Shown here: in pieces, positions 39,690 to 53,300 of the stretch | How the letters are laid out: the number at the start of each line of letters is the position of its first letter | How positions within the stretch are numbered: position 1 is the stretch's first letter | Origin: Myoxocephalus aenaeus | Taxonomy: Eukaryota; Chordata; Actinopteri; Perciformes; Cottidae | Direction of reading: 5' to 3' | DNA: 64,000 bases | Assembly (NCBI GenBank): GCA_038501785.1 | Contig: JBAMJR010000195.1 | Location: forward strand, 5,518,001 to 5,582,000 | Program-made: the position numbers and the translations under genes | The notes under the pieces: generated by a model | Seen by the model: only the letters and a program-made list of their open reading frames with translations | What the model was told of the DNA's origin: nothing | Databases searched by the model: none

Positions 39690-40170
39690 CACCATCAGAC
39701 GCGTTGCGATACCATGTTTTCCTTCCCGATTTCGATACCTGAACTCGCGTATCAGACGATACCGAGTGACCAACGTGTTGAAGACGCGTCGGTGTTTTGC
39801 CGGTGGAATTTTCCAGCGGTAAATATTGCCAGCGGAGATGAGAGAGAAACAGGATGGCTCACTCGTTTGCTACTTCTATCAACAATTTGGGAGGCCGGGG
39901 GTTCCATTATTTTTGGTGATGGACGTAGCTAACGAGAGCGCCGTCTCGTCTCTTTCTCATCTCTGTTGATCGGCTGCTCGTGCACAGTACCGATCCGGCA
40001 CGATGTATGTATGTATGTATCGGCTAGCGAGTGACACGTGCTAAATTATACGATAACGCAATGACGGATCGCCGCATAGACTCACGTACTCGCCGATACG
40101 TAATCCAGCATTTTAAACCGTAGCGGAGGCGTTTAAGATACTGGTATCGGTATCAGAAGAAATCTCATCG
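39690..40170. repeat. Degenerate interspersed repeat with cgatacc motifs
   Basis: Multiple gatacc/ggtatc motifs (gcgatacca, tttcgatacct and gacgatacc on the left; ctggtatcggtatcag on the right) suggest inverted ends of a teleost DNA transposon remnant. A short (GTAT)n lies at 40005-40020. Boundaries are not sharp. Confidence 0.35.
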
Positions 40171-41795
40171 GGCACCACAGCTGCAGTGCAACTACAGGGA
40201 TTTCTCTTTCCTTTTTAAAGGTATGGGTAAGTCATAAAAGTGAGCGATGTAATTAGCGGGGCCATTCACCACGGCTGCCGTCATTACTGCCAGACGGAGG
40301 CCTCGGTGCCAGCGAGTCGGAGGGTAGTCCATCCAAGAATATCTCTTCCAACTTCCACAAGATGAATTCCTCTGGAGATGCCATCTGTGTGTCTATCGCC
40401 CGTGTGCCATGCGCACCGGTTGGACCAAGTTATTGCAGCAGGCATGTCTCAAGCCTCTGCAGCTCCTTATTCATACGAGTCCTCGTCAACCTGTTTGGTT
40501 TCGCCTCCGTGAAGCGCCTCCCTGTGGGCTCTGGTCAGAGGTTGCCCGCGCCAAATCTACCTTCATCCTGATATTCAGCCCACGGCATTAATTAAGGTGT
40601 TGCATTGGAAATGCGGTTGAGTCGACATCTGCTCCCCAAATGCCGTCACGATCGGACATTAGTGCTCGAAATCTGGCTTCCTCAGAGGTGTTGAAAGAGC
40701 TATTGTCGCTTCGCTCGATTTTTGTACTAATGTCACACACAAAATGTCACAATGTTTCTAATTCACATCATTAGATTGACTGCACGTTGTGTTGATTTCA
40801 GCTTTGTGCTGCTATTACATCCAACTGTTTTACCAACTTAATGACAATTTAATGAGCATTCATGGTGGGAGGCACTGCTGCAGGAGTAATATATGCAGTC
40901 ATTCCGTCCACAAGTCAGATAAGTCAATGGGAGCCCGCCCGGCTGTGGGGGTGGGGATCCTTCAGGTTATAAGAACTCACCAACTTTACAGTCTTCATTC
41001 AGAACAGCAGGCTATGTATTATTTGAATAAATTCAGATTTATTCTTTAATGCATTTGTTTGGATTTTGCTCCACCTAATTGGAACTCAAATGCACATCAA
41101 TCAGACATCAATACATTCACATTACAAGTGCAACTGTATTACATCTTGTTGCTTCAATATGTTATGTTTTTCTTTTCTTTTCTTTTCTTACATGCCCATC
41201 ACTGCCTAATCCCAGTAGCTTTTATATTGTCTCTTCTCTCCTTTGTTTGGATTTATATCCCGACTGGGCCTTCGAACCAGAATCCACTGCTCATATGATG
41301 TGACATGCTGCTCACTCAAACACGAATCCTCAATCAAGTGGTTTGGCATTTGCAAAACAAGAGAGGCGATTGTATCGTTTCACAGACGGATCTGATTATT
41401 TCTTGAAGCGAGCCTCAGACGTGAGCCTAAATACCTGTTGGGACTATCACGCGCAACGAATCACCGATGGGGTGATTTTACCCCCACCCCGTACGGCCAG
41501 ACCCCATGATGAACGGCATATTGGCAGTCCGTGCACATCAATCAAAGCTCACCTACCGGATGGTGCTTCGGATGCCACGCTTTCTCTCGGCTGTTTGATG
41601 CAAAGTCCCTCGCATTTGGCCGCCCCCCATTTTTTTGGGGTTGTTTCTTTTTCTCGCCCGCACGGGTCCTCCGGTGTCCTCCAGACGCAGGTGTGACCAC
41701 AATCTCGCCTTGTTGTATTCCCATATGTTGTCGCCAGCGCAATTATGAATGCTCCAGTTGATCAGTGACTGGATAGCCTGTGCGATCATGTGCTG

Positions 41796-41796
<1 letters not shown>

Positions 41797-41844
<48 letters not shown>
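41797..41844. repeat. (CT)n microsatellite
   Basis: About 48 bases of uninterrupted CT dinucleotide followed by a short GT run. Confidence 0.97.
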
Positions 41845-41852
<8 letters not shown>

Positions 41853-42328
41853 AACTGCTCCCTCCGCCCGATTATCTCCCCGCTGCGGCACTGGCTACAT
41901 GGTAATACGGAGAAATAATAAAATAAATAATACAAAAAAAAACGTGCCCGAGTCGCTGGTGAACTTGTGCGCCTTATTATGGCAATTAGTCACCGGACCG
42001 CTACGTGCTCGCTCATCCGTGCACCATTTCCTAACAAAAACCAAAGAAATGTGCTGGCTCTCCGCTATCTGAATGAAGCGCCTCTCAGGCGCTGAAACGT
42101 GTTTTATTCTCTGAACGAGAGAGAGAGAGAAGAAGAAGAAGAAGAAAAAATCTCTCCAATCTGCCGGCTGAGGCTCGAGGAGAGGAGCAGAGCAGAGAAA
42201 GACTGAGGCAGAAAAAAAAGGATGGGGAGGATTATAGGAGAGGGAGGAGGAGGCTGGAGCGCATTTGAAAAAGCCTTGCCTCTGTGTGTCCTTTGAATAA
42301 TAGTGAGACGCGGTGCATATTTCCCATG

Positions 42329-42332
<4 letters not shown>

Positions 42333-42402
<70 letters not shown>

Positions 42403-42418
42403 TCTCTCTCCTCTCTCT
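42333..42418. repeat. (CT)n microsatellite
   Basis: About 58 bases of pure CT dinucleotide followed by an impure ttctct/cctctc tail. Confidence 0.95.
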
Positions 42419-42465
42419 ATCAGCTGTTCCCTGCGTTTTAACTGTATTGTGAACTTGTTCTATAG

Positions 42466-42541
<76 letters not shown>

Positions 42542-42542
42542 C
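42466..42542. repeat. (ATCT)n tetranucleotide microsatellite (GATA type)
   Basis: About 19 tandem copies of ATCT (GATA on the other strand family), with a diverged tail to about 42567. Confidence 0.97.
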
Positions 42543-42779
42543 TATTTAACCATCTATCTGTCTGTCTGGATCTAGAAATCAATCCTTGAATGAGTAACAT
42601 CCCCATGGGGAGTCTGTCCCGACATATTTCCGCTCTGTCTGGTCTCCGTCTCTTTACCTTTTTGTCACAATGATGCATTTTATTTATTCATTTTTTGTTG
42701 TAATCAGAGCTCCACTCTGATCTGTGCAGCGTGGCACTCTTTAGTGCGAGCCCCTGACGGGTAGAGAGTGTGTGTGTTT

Positions 42780-42910
42780 TTTTTCAAAGTGGTCCTCCAA
42801 TTGGTTGGACATCTGCTCCGGTCCCCAGAGTGGTGTGGGCCGCGTCTCGTCGAGGGAGGAACCGGGCCGCGCGAGGACCGAGTGGTGTGAATCCCACCGG
42901 CGTGGCTGAG
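42780..42910. promoter_or_regulatory. CpG-rich patch with paired CCAAT/ATTGG motif
   Basis: Starts with tccaattggttgga, a CCAAT element on both strands. A segment rich in CG dinucleotides follows (gccgcgtctcgtcgagg, gggccgcgcgaggaccga). It could be a promoter or part of a CpG island, but no transcript or adjacent exon is visible. Confidence 0.3.
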
Positions 42911-43404
42911 CGGACCAGCTGCTTACATTTGTGCATCAACAACCAATACTTGTCGGCTTGAGAGCCTCCCATGAAAGCGCCGGTGTGATTAGGTGTGGCA
43001 CAGCTAGAGCCCTTCTTGCCTTATTATACCAATGTGTGCTGATACACAAACCGCTCTATGTCCCTCGATCAAGCCAGGCCTGTGATCTGAGCCGAAAAAG
43101 ATGAATATGATGCAAAACAGGCAACACTGTGAGCAAAGATCAGTGGCTCTCATAATTACAATGCACCCTGTGCTCGTGGCGTCTTTTCAGTAAGATGCAA
43201 AGATGTCACGAAACGTGTCGTGACAGATGATTTAAGTAGGCGAAGAGTAAGTAGGCTTGTTTGCATTTGTCACGGGGTGCTTATCGAAAGTGCTGGCAAA
43301 CTGTGACACCAGAGGTGAGCTGAGACGTGTCCACGCCGTCATCACGTGCGTAGCGGCAGACGTGGGAGCAAGTTAGTGTTTTTGCAAGTCACAGGAAGGT
43401 CTCA

Positions 43405-43628
43405 GGGGTGCATGGTGGCGGTGTTGTGGCTAGCACTGTCACAGCGAGATGGGCCAGGGTTCGATCCCCGATTCCCGGGTGCTCCTTCTGTGTGGAGTTT
43501 GCACGTTCTCCCCGTGCAGCGTGGGTTCCCTCTGGGTTCTCTGGCTTCCTCCCAAAGACATGCAGCTTAGGCTAATTGGAGGCTCTAACTTGCCCGTAGG
43601 TGTGAATGTGAATGGTTGTCTGTCTCTA
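43405..43628 (+). mobile_element. tRNA-derived SINE, 5' part (interrupted)
   Basis: A tRNA-like head with gtggctagcactgtcacag (A-box region) and the B-box-like gggttcgatccc at 43457-43468. The body follows, with tctgtgtggagtttgcacgt, ttctccccgtgcagcgtggg, an acatgcagcttaggctaatt segment and gtgaatggttgtctgtctct. This is a teleost tRNA-SINE pattern I recognise. The element is split by an insertion at 43629 and resumes at 44143. Confidence 0.8.
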
Positions 43629-43751
43629 CACAGTAAATTGGTCAGACTCAATTTTACTCAAATTTAAAAACTACTCTTGCCTCAGAGTTAATAATTCAGA
43701 GCATTGTTTACTCTATTCAGTGTGCATATTTAACTCTACATGATGATAATG

Positions 43752-43973
43752 TAATTGGATTCAACTCTATACAGAATTCTATAGAATTGGATTCATTGAA
43801 TTGGATTCATAGAATTGGATTCAACTCTAAATAGAATTGGATTCAACTCTAATGCTGCGTTCACACTCGCGTGAGTTTACTCGCTCGACAACATGTGGTT
43901 AATTCGCGTCATTCGCGCCATGAACGCAGCATGAATAGAATTGGATTCAACTCTACATAGAATTGGATTCAAC
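43752..43973. repeat. Degenerate minisatellite inside the CACAGT element
   Basis: About eight irregular copies of a unit built on gaattggattcaactcta, 19-24 bases long, interrupted by the miniature element at 43853-43931. Confidence 0.85.
43853..43931. mobile_element. 79-bp miniature derivative of the 47.5-kb TIR element
   Basis: Starts TGCTGCGTTCACAC and ends with its near inverted repeat gaacgcagca. Internal gtttactcgctcgacaa is the reverse complement of a segment near the right end of the 47454-48232 element (ttgtcgagcgagtaaac), which supports common descent. It interrupts the minisatellite. A TSD was not recognisable. Confidence 0.65.
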
Positions 43974-44142
43974 CGTGGTGGGCGGGGTCACGCTGTTTTA
44001 CTCCAATAGATTGTATTCTGAATATTTGCTCCTTCTCTACTGGCTATGGATAGTAATTACGCTCCAAAATGATGAAATATTACTACTTTAGAGGAAAATA
44101 ATAGTAACTCTGGAAAAATTATTCCCCCGTTTTGACTGTGTA

Positions 44143-44206
44143 TATGTTTGCCGTGCGATAAACTGAGGACCTGTCCAGGGTGAACCCTGCCTTCGTCTGC
44201 TGGGAT
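44143..44206 (+). mobile_element. tRNA-derived SINE, 3' part
   Basis: Continues the SINE interrupted at 43628: tatgtttgccgtgcgata, then gacctgtccagggtgaaccc, then ctgctgggat. These are the 3' portion of the same teleost SINE pattern. Confidence 0.75.
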
Positions 44207-44620
44207 CAAGACTTGAGGGTCATGTCCCAAGTCCTAAACTTTGAGTTTCGAGTCCCTTTACAAGTCACAATGCGCTCCTCATATAATGTAATTCCATCTG
44301 CATCTGCGTCTGTAAATTTCCACTCGCACGTTTTGCACATTGTGTTATAAAATCATCTTTTGTGTAATTGTTTTCCAGCTGCTGCCAAGGCAACATAATG
44401 TTAGTTATTTGTGGTTCTCTCCTGCAACTTGACTGGATGCTGTCGAATTAAGCAAAGTGGACCTGGGGAATTACAGTATGTGTCAACCTGCTGAGAAATA
44501 ATAGTCAGTTGATTTAGGGAAGGAAGAGACACTAATTGACTTATAATAAGTCGAAAAGGCTCAAGTCCAAGTGAAGTCACCAGCCACTGGCTTTAAAGTC
44601 CAAGGACAGTTGTACGTATT
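44207..44620. repeat. Degenerate interspersed repeat with aagtc motifs at both ends
   Basis: The left part has gacttgaggg and cccaagtcct; the right part has ggctcaagtccaagtgaagtc. The inverted gactt/aagtc motifs at the two ends resemble a teleost repeat I recall, but boundaries are vague. Confidence 0.35.
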
Positions 44621-44649
44621 TTTTAATATTGTCAGTCGGATGTCAAAGA

Positions 44650-47444
<2,795 letters not shown>

Positions 47445-47453
47445 TCAGACTTA

Positions 47454-48232
47454 TGCTGCGTTCACACCAAACATGGCGCGAATTTGACGCGTGACCAGAT
47501 TACATGCAAAGTCAATGCACAGACGCGATAGGTTGCGAAAAGGCGTTTTTTTCCGCGATAGAGGCGTTTGAGGCGGGGCGAACAGAGCGAAGGACGCGGC
47601 GCAAATTCGCGCAAGTTGAAATATCCCAACTCCGGCGGAAAAATCGCGTGACGCAAAGTTGCGTCAACCAATCAGCGTTGAGAAGCTCCGCCCGTCACCA
47701 CCGCCGTCTTGCCGTCGCTGAATCAAACTGTTGCTGCTCCGCCAGAAGCAGCGCTGGTAGCGGCCGTCATTCAGACACTGTTGTGGGACTACGGATAATA
47801 TTATGAACCCAGACACCATGGAGTTTGATGTTCCGACGTATGTGGAATTTACACAACAAGTATAAAGCAGAACTAGTGGTTATTTCCATGGTGGATGAAG
47901 GAATCGGTATCCGTTTTACGGAGAGAAGCCAGACGCAGTTCCTGGAGGAGTCGGTGAAATTCACCGAGCTGTGTCCGGCTACGGATAATATTATGAACCC
48001 AGACACCATGGAGTTTGATGTTCCGACGTATGTGGAATTTACACAACAAGTATAATGCAGAACTAGTGGTTATTTATTCCATGGTCGATACCGGAAAAGA
48101 AAGCTCTTTTCATGGAGAGAAGCAACGGAGATAAGCCACGCCCCCTTTGGCGCGGCGCCTTCGGTGTGAACACCTTTTTATTGTCGAGCGAGTAAACTGC
48201 CGCGGTAAACGCGGTTTGGTGTGAACACAGCA
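47454..48232. mobile_element. GC-rich non-autonomous DNA transposon with a near-perfect 9-bp TSD
   Basis: The left terminus TGCTGCGTTCACACCAAAC and the right terminus gtttggtgtgaacacagca are inverted repeats with one mismatch. They are flanked by tcagactta (47445-47453) and taagactta (48233-48241), an 8-of-9 match. The interior is CpG-rich (gcgataggttgcg, ggcgcggcgcc) and contains accaatcagcg at 47668. It carries a direct duplication of about 105 bp: 47789-47892 and 47979-48085. Each copy holds an ATG-initiated frame of 15 codons. A 9-bp TSD points to a Mutator-like or Merlin-like mobiliser (inference). No transposase is recognised. Confidence 0.75.
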
Positions 48233-48241
48233 TAAGACTTA

Positions 48242-51200
48242 AGTTAAATTTGGAAAGAAATACCCTTCGCTATTATTATTATCTATTAAGGCCCTAATAC
48301 TAAAAGAAAAGAGATAATCTGCTTCGTCAGCGCTGCGTGGGTGTGGTTTGATCAGAAATGAAACAGACAAAGAACACAAACAAACAAACCACAACTGCCT
48401 GATCCTAATATTGCTCAAATTTGACCGGTAGGCGGGAAATACGTGACCGAGTCCCGCCCACGTCGAACCACTGAGAAGAGCACGAAAAAAACAACAACGC
48501 TGACATGAATCTCTTCGTGAAGTAACCAAAAACAGTTCAAAACTTTGGCAGAAAGCGGTGTGCAAGTAAAAAGCTGATTTAGAAAATAGGATTTCACGGC
48601 CGTTAAAGTCTTCTTCTAAAACTTTCAGGGGAAATATATACACATCTCAATTGGGCCAGATGCAAAGACAAAAGTGCTGCATAAGCTCCAAAAATTGTAA
48701 AGAACATTTTCACCCTTTCTATATGAATCATTGCATATATTGACCATTTAAGATGCTATTTGTCACGAGATTTAGAAACGCAGACGTTCCTTTCTCATTT
48801 CAGTGCAGAGTCGTTACCTTGCGGATGCTTCAGTGTGAAACACTTTGCTCATTTGACGAAGAGCAACATGACTGAAGTCAGTCAGGATGTGATGCCCGCA
48901 CTGAATGGGACCATCAGATACCACAGAAGCCCATAAACACTGGAGACGGGGAGATAGATTGATCTTTGTGTAAACCAGGAATTGGTAAAAAGATATAAAT
49001 CATTGCAGTAAATTTCCACAAAGACCCTCAAGACCCAACGGAAGAACCTCATAAAACACAATCACAGAATAATTTGTGGATAATAAATTTAGTGTACAGC
49101 GTGTGAAGCCTGCAACAGCGCGCTGTTTCACAGACACTTTTACCAAAGAATGGCTCAAAGCGTTCTTCATCTTAAACACATTTACATATTCAGAATTGCT
49201 CCAGTATAAAGATTAAAGAACTGAAGTTGAAATTCCCCTACCTGTCACATCATCCAATTTTAAACAGCCAGATAAAACTGAGAAAAGCATGTAATGTTCA
49301 AAGGACTGCTTATAAAAGTGGCAAATTTCACAGTGAACGTAAATGGGTTTTGTGAGAACCATAACAATGTCAGCTTTCCAACCATATCACCTTTCTATGG
49401 GGCCTCAAACTACAAACACAATCACGTTCCCTCTGTCAGACGGTTCACTGTTCATTCTCCCTTCAAACCAGTCATCCAGCGGCATTGTCTCAACATTAGA
49501 GACACATTGAACACGCAGCAGATGGGTAAACCACGTCAATCAGTACTTAAACAGGAAAAGGAGGAAAAATAAATAAGTCTTAAAAAAAAAAAACGTGATG
49601 GAGGGAAGGAAAGCACTACAAATGTTCATTTTAGATTATTTTCTCCCATTCATGCGTTAAACAACCCATCTAACCGTACTGCAAAGGGTAGTGATCCATT
49701 ACTGCGTGATAACAGTCATTTTGACGAGACGCAATGAGTCAGACCACTTAATTAAACCACCAAGCAGCAGACAAATTCAACTTAAAGGGCCTGACCTGCT
49801 CACTAATAAATCCAGACTGCTCAGTGTAGTTTGTTTGTCCTTGTGGGTCATTTAATTACATTAATAAAAGTGATGACTGTCCTTGTCTCTCCACACTTCA
49901 CAAGAGACACTCTTGTTATTTTTGCCATACGGAGTGGCATTCCCCCGCGGGACTCACCAAGGCACAACCAAATATTTACAGAGGCGCACATTCTTAAATC
50001 CACATCGCAGTCATAATTTGTACCCTGCAGAGGCAGATGTGAAGCATTCTTGGCACAGAGCGGGCTGGCGCAGCGGGGCGAGCGGGGAAGAGAGGAAGTG
50101 GAAGGGAAGGTGAGAGACAGTCGGGCTAAAGAGGTGCTTGGGCTTCGGCATCGCCACATGTTGGAGGGTCAGAAGGGATAAGGCTGTCCATACGGCGATT
50201 TATTTGTCTTATTGCCAACAAACCAATGCTGACAAATAGCGTTTGTGTAGTTAAAGCCTGATATATGTTATTCCTCTGTGCTACAAAGCTCCATTGTCAT
50301 TAAAAATCACAGTGGATGACTTGTTCCTTCATTCCCATGAATATGGGCACTGTCGTTTTCTGAGTCAATCAGACTGTGTGTTCTGCTGCTGGAAATACTC
50401 ACCAGTGCATCACATGTGTATTAATCCGCTGCTGAAAATAGTCCCCAACTAATGCAATATTCATTCCCGTTTGACAATTGCTAAGAACTTAAAGGAAGGA
50501 ATTATATCTTCAGGCTCAGAGCCAAGGACAGGGCCGGCAAATCGGAAAGTATTGGGAGGCAGATAAGGCCGTTGTTGTTGTTTTTTTGCAAATTGGATAT
50601 TTTAATAATAACAAAATTATAGAATATTGCCAGCCTTATCCGTTAATAGACTATAGAGAGGGAGTTGTTCTCCGCGTAGAGCTCATCCCCCACAGCCACT
50701 GAAGACCGGCTAAATTACTTATCAAAGATTCCTCGTTGATGATTCCCAATTAATGATGTAATTTTCCACATCACTGAGCTGACTTGCTCCATCCAACAAC
50801 ATACGGGACAGAAATACTGGAGGCCGGGAAGGGAGACAAAATCCCCACAGTTGCATATTGTTGGGGGGTGTTAGTGAGTGTGAGGAGAGAAAACGCTCTG
50901 CTCACACATCACCAGTAGGCTGCTGCACTTACCGGACAACATTTAGGCCGTATCGCATACAAGAGAGGGCGTTTTCTGACCTCTGACCTTTTGATTGGAA
51001 CACATTTTTCTCCTTCATCTTAACCTCTGTGAGAGTAGAACAAGTTGTGTGGATAACCTTTGTTTGTTAGCCGTCTGACGATCAGAAAAACATTCTGTTG
51101 TGTTTATTTTTGAAGGAGTTATCTGTGTCTTTCGGCCGGATGGGAGTCAAATCTGGGTCAACTTTAAGGCCTCCTGAGTCGTTGCTTCTCCTGGTTCATC

Positions 51201-51970
51201 AAACCACATGCTGACTCTCTCATACAGGTGAACATGTAGGACATGTCGAAAGGATGTGAGGTCAGAAAGGGATTGGATTCGTGCCCCAGAGTGCAGTCGT
51301 AATCACACACAAAGTCTCAGCCGTAAATATAAAACTGTATTATTAGTTTAAAAAAAGGACAGGGCTGTTTATTTGGTTGTTTGCTCCCTTACGGGCATGT
51401 TGGTTTGTTAACTCACAATTACAGTGAGAGCTCCTTCCAGTTCAGAAATAAAGCCAGTGCTTCCAGTTTCCATTAAGCCTTAACATCAGTGGCTCCCGCA
51501 GCGGGTGACGCCGCACCCTGGGGTGCCTTATACGGACTGGCTAAAGGGTGCAGCAAGATGGATCACGTCACGGTTCATTTAGTGTGCGTTTTTTATAACG
51601 TTTTCACCACATTAAGAAATCGGTTTTATGTTTTCAAACACATCAAAACAGAAGAGGGGTGGGGGGGAAGGGGAAGCAATACATGTTAAAAATAAAAATC
51701 CCCGTGTTAAGAACTGTTTAATATGCAGTGATGCAAACCACGGTTGCCAGTTGTCATAGTAACAGAACACGCTTTCTGGCTGGAGAGTTTCTCAGGAGCT
51801 CGGCAGTCGGGAAAAAATTGTGAGACCGTGAGATGACAACGCGGGGACATCGCAGCCCTCAGCACCAACAAGAACACACCATCAGACATTCAACATTGTC
51901 CATATCCATGTGGTGCTAAGAGCTAACCATGGAGTGTGTGGTCTTTGTGTGTGTGAGTGAGTGTGCGGTC

Positions 51971-51972
<2 letters not shown>
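48242..51972. other. Non-coding stretch
   Basis: No supported gene. Frames up to about 130 codons (for example the minus-strand one at 48239-48643) have no recognised domain. Poly-A runs near 49581-49594 and a G run near 51661-51668 are present. Confidence 0.5.
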
Positions 51973-52068
<96 letters not shown>

Positions 52069-52073
52069 TGTGT
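51973..52073. repeat. (GT)n microsatellite
   Basis: About 95 bases of GT dinucleotide, with a gagtg interruption near the right end. Confidence 0.97.
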
Positions 52074-52487
52074 GGCGTGACAAGACAAGAAGCCGGCTGT
52101 CAGAGCAGTCAGACCTGCGGGTTGTTCTGCCTCCACGCCTCAGCAGCCGCTCCTCACATCTCCCACTATAATGCTATATAATGTGGTAGCACTTTATAAT
52201 AGGTAGACACTTTTTAGCATTAGTAAAGCATTAACAAACAATGAATTCATCATGAATTCATCATTTATAAAGCATTACTCCAACATGAATTACTCATTAG
52301 TAACTCATTCATAAACACAGTTTTAAATGTTCCATTCATGCTTAGCAAGCTATGGTTTCATACTTTATAAATGATGAATTCCCCATTTGTAAATGAAGTA
52401 TTCATGACTTATAGATAATTAACAAGATCATTTGTAAAGTGTTAGTAAATGATACAAAATGCTGCAATTCATGATGAAATCAGGTAG

Positions 52488-52920
52488 TTACTACTCATTA
52501 GTTTGGTAGTTACTACTCATTAGTTAAGTATTAGTTGAGCATGTTCTGTAACAATCTAAAGTGTAGACTATTTATTCTTTACAAAACGTTAATAACTGTC
52601 ATGACTAATTCACCAGTTACTACTCATTAATTAAGTAGTTACTAATCATTAGTTAAGTATTAGCTAAGCATGTTCTGTGGCTTAATATAAAGTGTAGACT
52701 ATTTATGCTTTACAAAGCATTAATAAATGTCATGACGAATTCACTAGTTACTACTCATTAATTAAGTAGTTACTAATCGTTAGTTAAGTATTAGCTAAGC
52801 ATGTTCTGTGGCTTAATATAAAGTGGAGACTAGTTATGCTTTACAAAGCATTAATAAATGTCATGATGAATTCAGTAGTTACTATTTATTAATTCAGTAG
52901 GTACTACTGGTTAGTTAAGT
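52488..52920. repeat. 131-bp tandem repeats in the left arm
   Basis: Units beginning ttactactcatta(a/g)tt start at about 52488, 52617, 52748 and 52879 (periods 129, 131 and 131; the last copy is partial). Each has gttagttaagtatta, then gcatgttctgt, then an aagtgtagact segment and a ctttacaaagcattaataa segment. The mirror array lies at about 53320-53752. Confidence 0.9.
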
Positions 52921-53236
52921 AGCACGAGTGGTGGCATGTTTCTCAGTTTACTGATACAAATGATTGATTATGAGTATCTCGCTATCACCTGGATTGGTCT
53001 ACTTACAACTGAGGTGGAGCGTGCCAGTGCCTATCTCTGGACCAGTGACGAGCTTGCTAGCTAGCGAGCTAACGGGCTAGCGAGCTAGCCATAGCTAGCA
53101 TAATCAATAATATGTAGCTATCTGCCAACATACTTTGGAACACTCGTGCCACTGACGGGCATGGCCCCCCAGCACCAGCATATTAATGTTCTTCATCACT
53201 TTGTGTTGTGTCTATTTCCCTTTTCTGTTGAGAAGA

Positions 53237-53300
53237 TAACTGAGACTTCAGCTAGCTTTGAGCCACTGCAGGGGCTCAAAGCTAGCTGACGTCTCAGTTA
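53237..53300. repeat. 28-bp hairpin in the foldback spacer
   Basis: 53237-53264 and 53273-53300 are reverse complements at 27 of 28 positions, separated by an 8-base loop (actgcagg). It lies off-centre in the 399-bp spacer. Confidence 0.9.

Larger units (their letters stand above)
40171..43404. other. Non-coding stretch with a microsatellite cluster and CpG-rich patch
   Basis: No supported gene. Between 41797 and 42542 it holds (CT)n, GA/GAA-rich, (CT)n and (ATCT)n tracts. A CpG-rich patch follows at about 42780-42910. Confidence 0.5.
43629..44140. mobile_element. MITE-like element with CACAGT termini inserted in the SINE
   Basis: The left end CACAGTAAA and the right end TTTGACTGTG are inverted repeats; a cagagtta motif also recurs inverted near both ends. 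The insertion is bracketed by TA at 43627-43628 and 44141-44142. Removing it and one TA restores a continuous SINE (gtctcta tatgtttgcc...). It holds a tandem array at 43752-43973 and a further inserted miniature element at 43853-43931. No transposase is encoded. Confidence 0.7.

Noticed and set aside
43405..43480. Possible functional tRNA gene
   Set aside because: The A-box- and B-box-like motifs belong to a SINE head; the typical SINE body follows and no complete tRNA fold is apparent.
52488..52920. Regular repeats considered as a CRISPR-like array
   Set aside because: Units are contiguous 131-bp tandem copies without unique spacers, lie in a eukaryotic transposon arm, and have no cas genes nearby.
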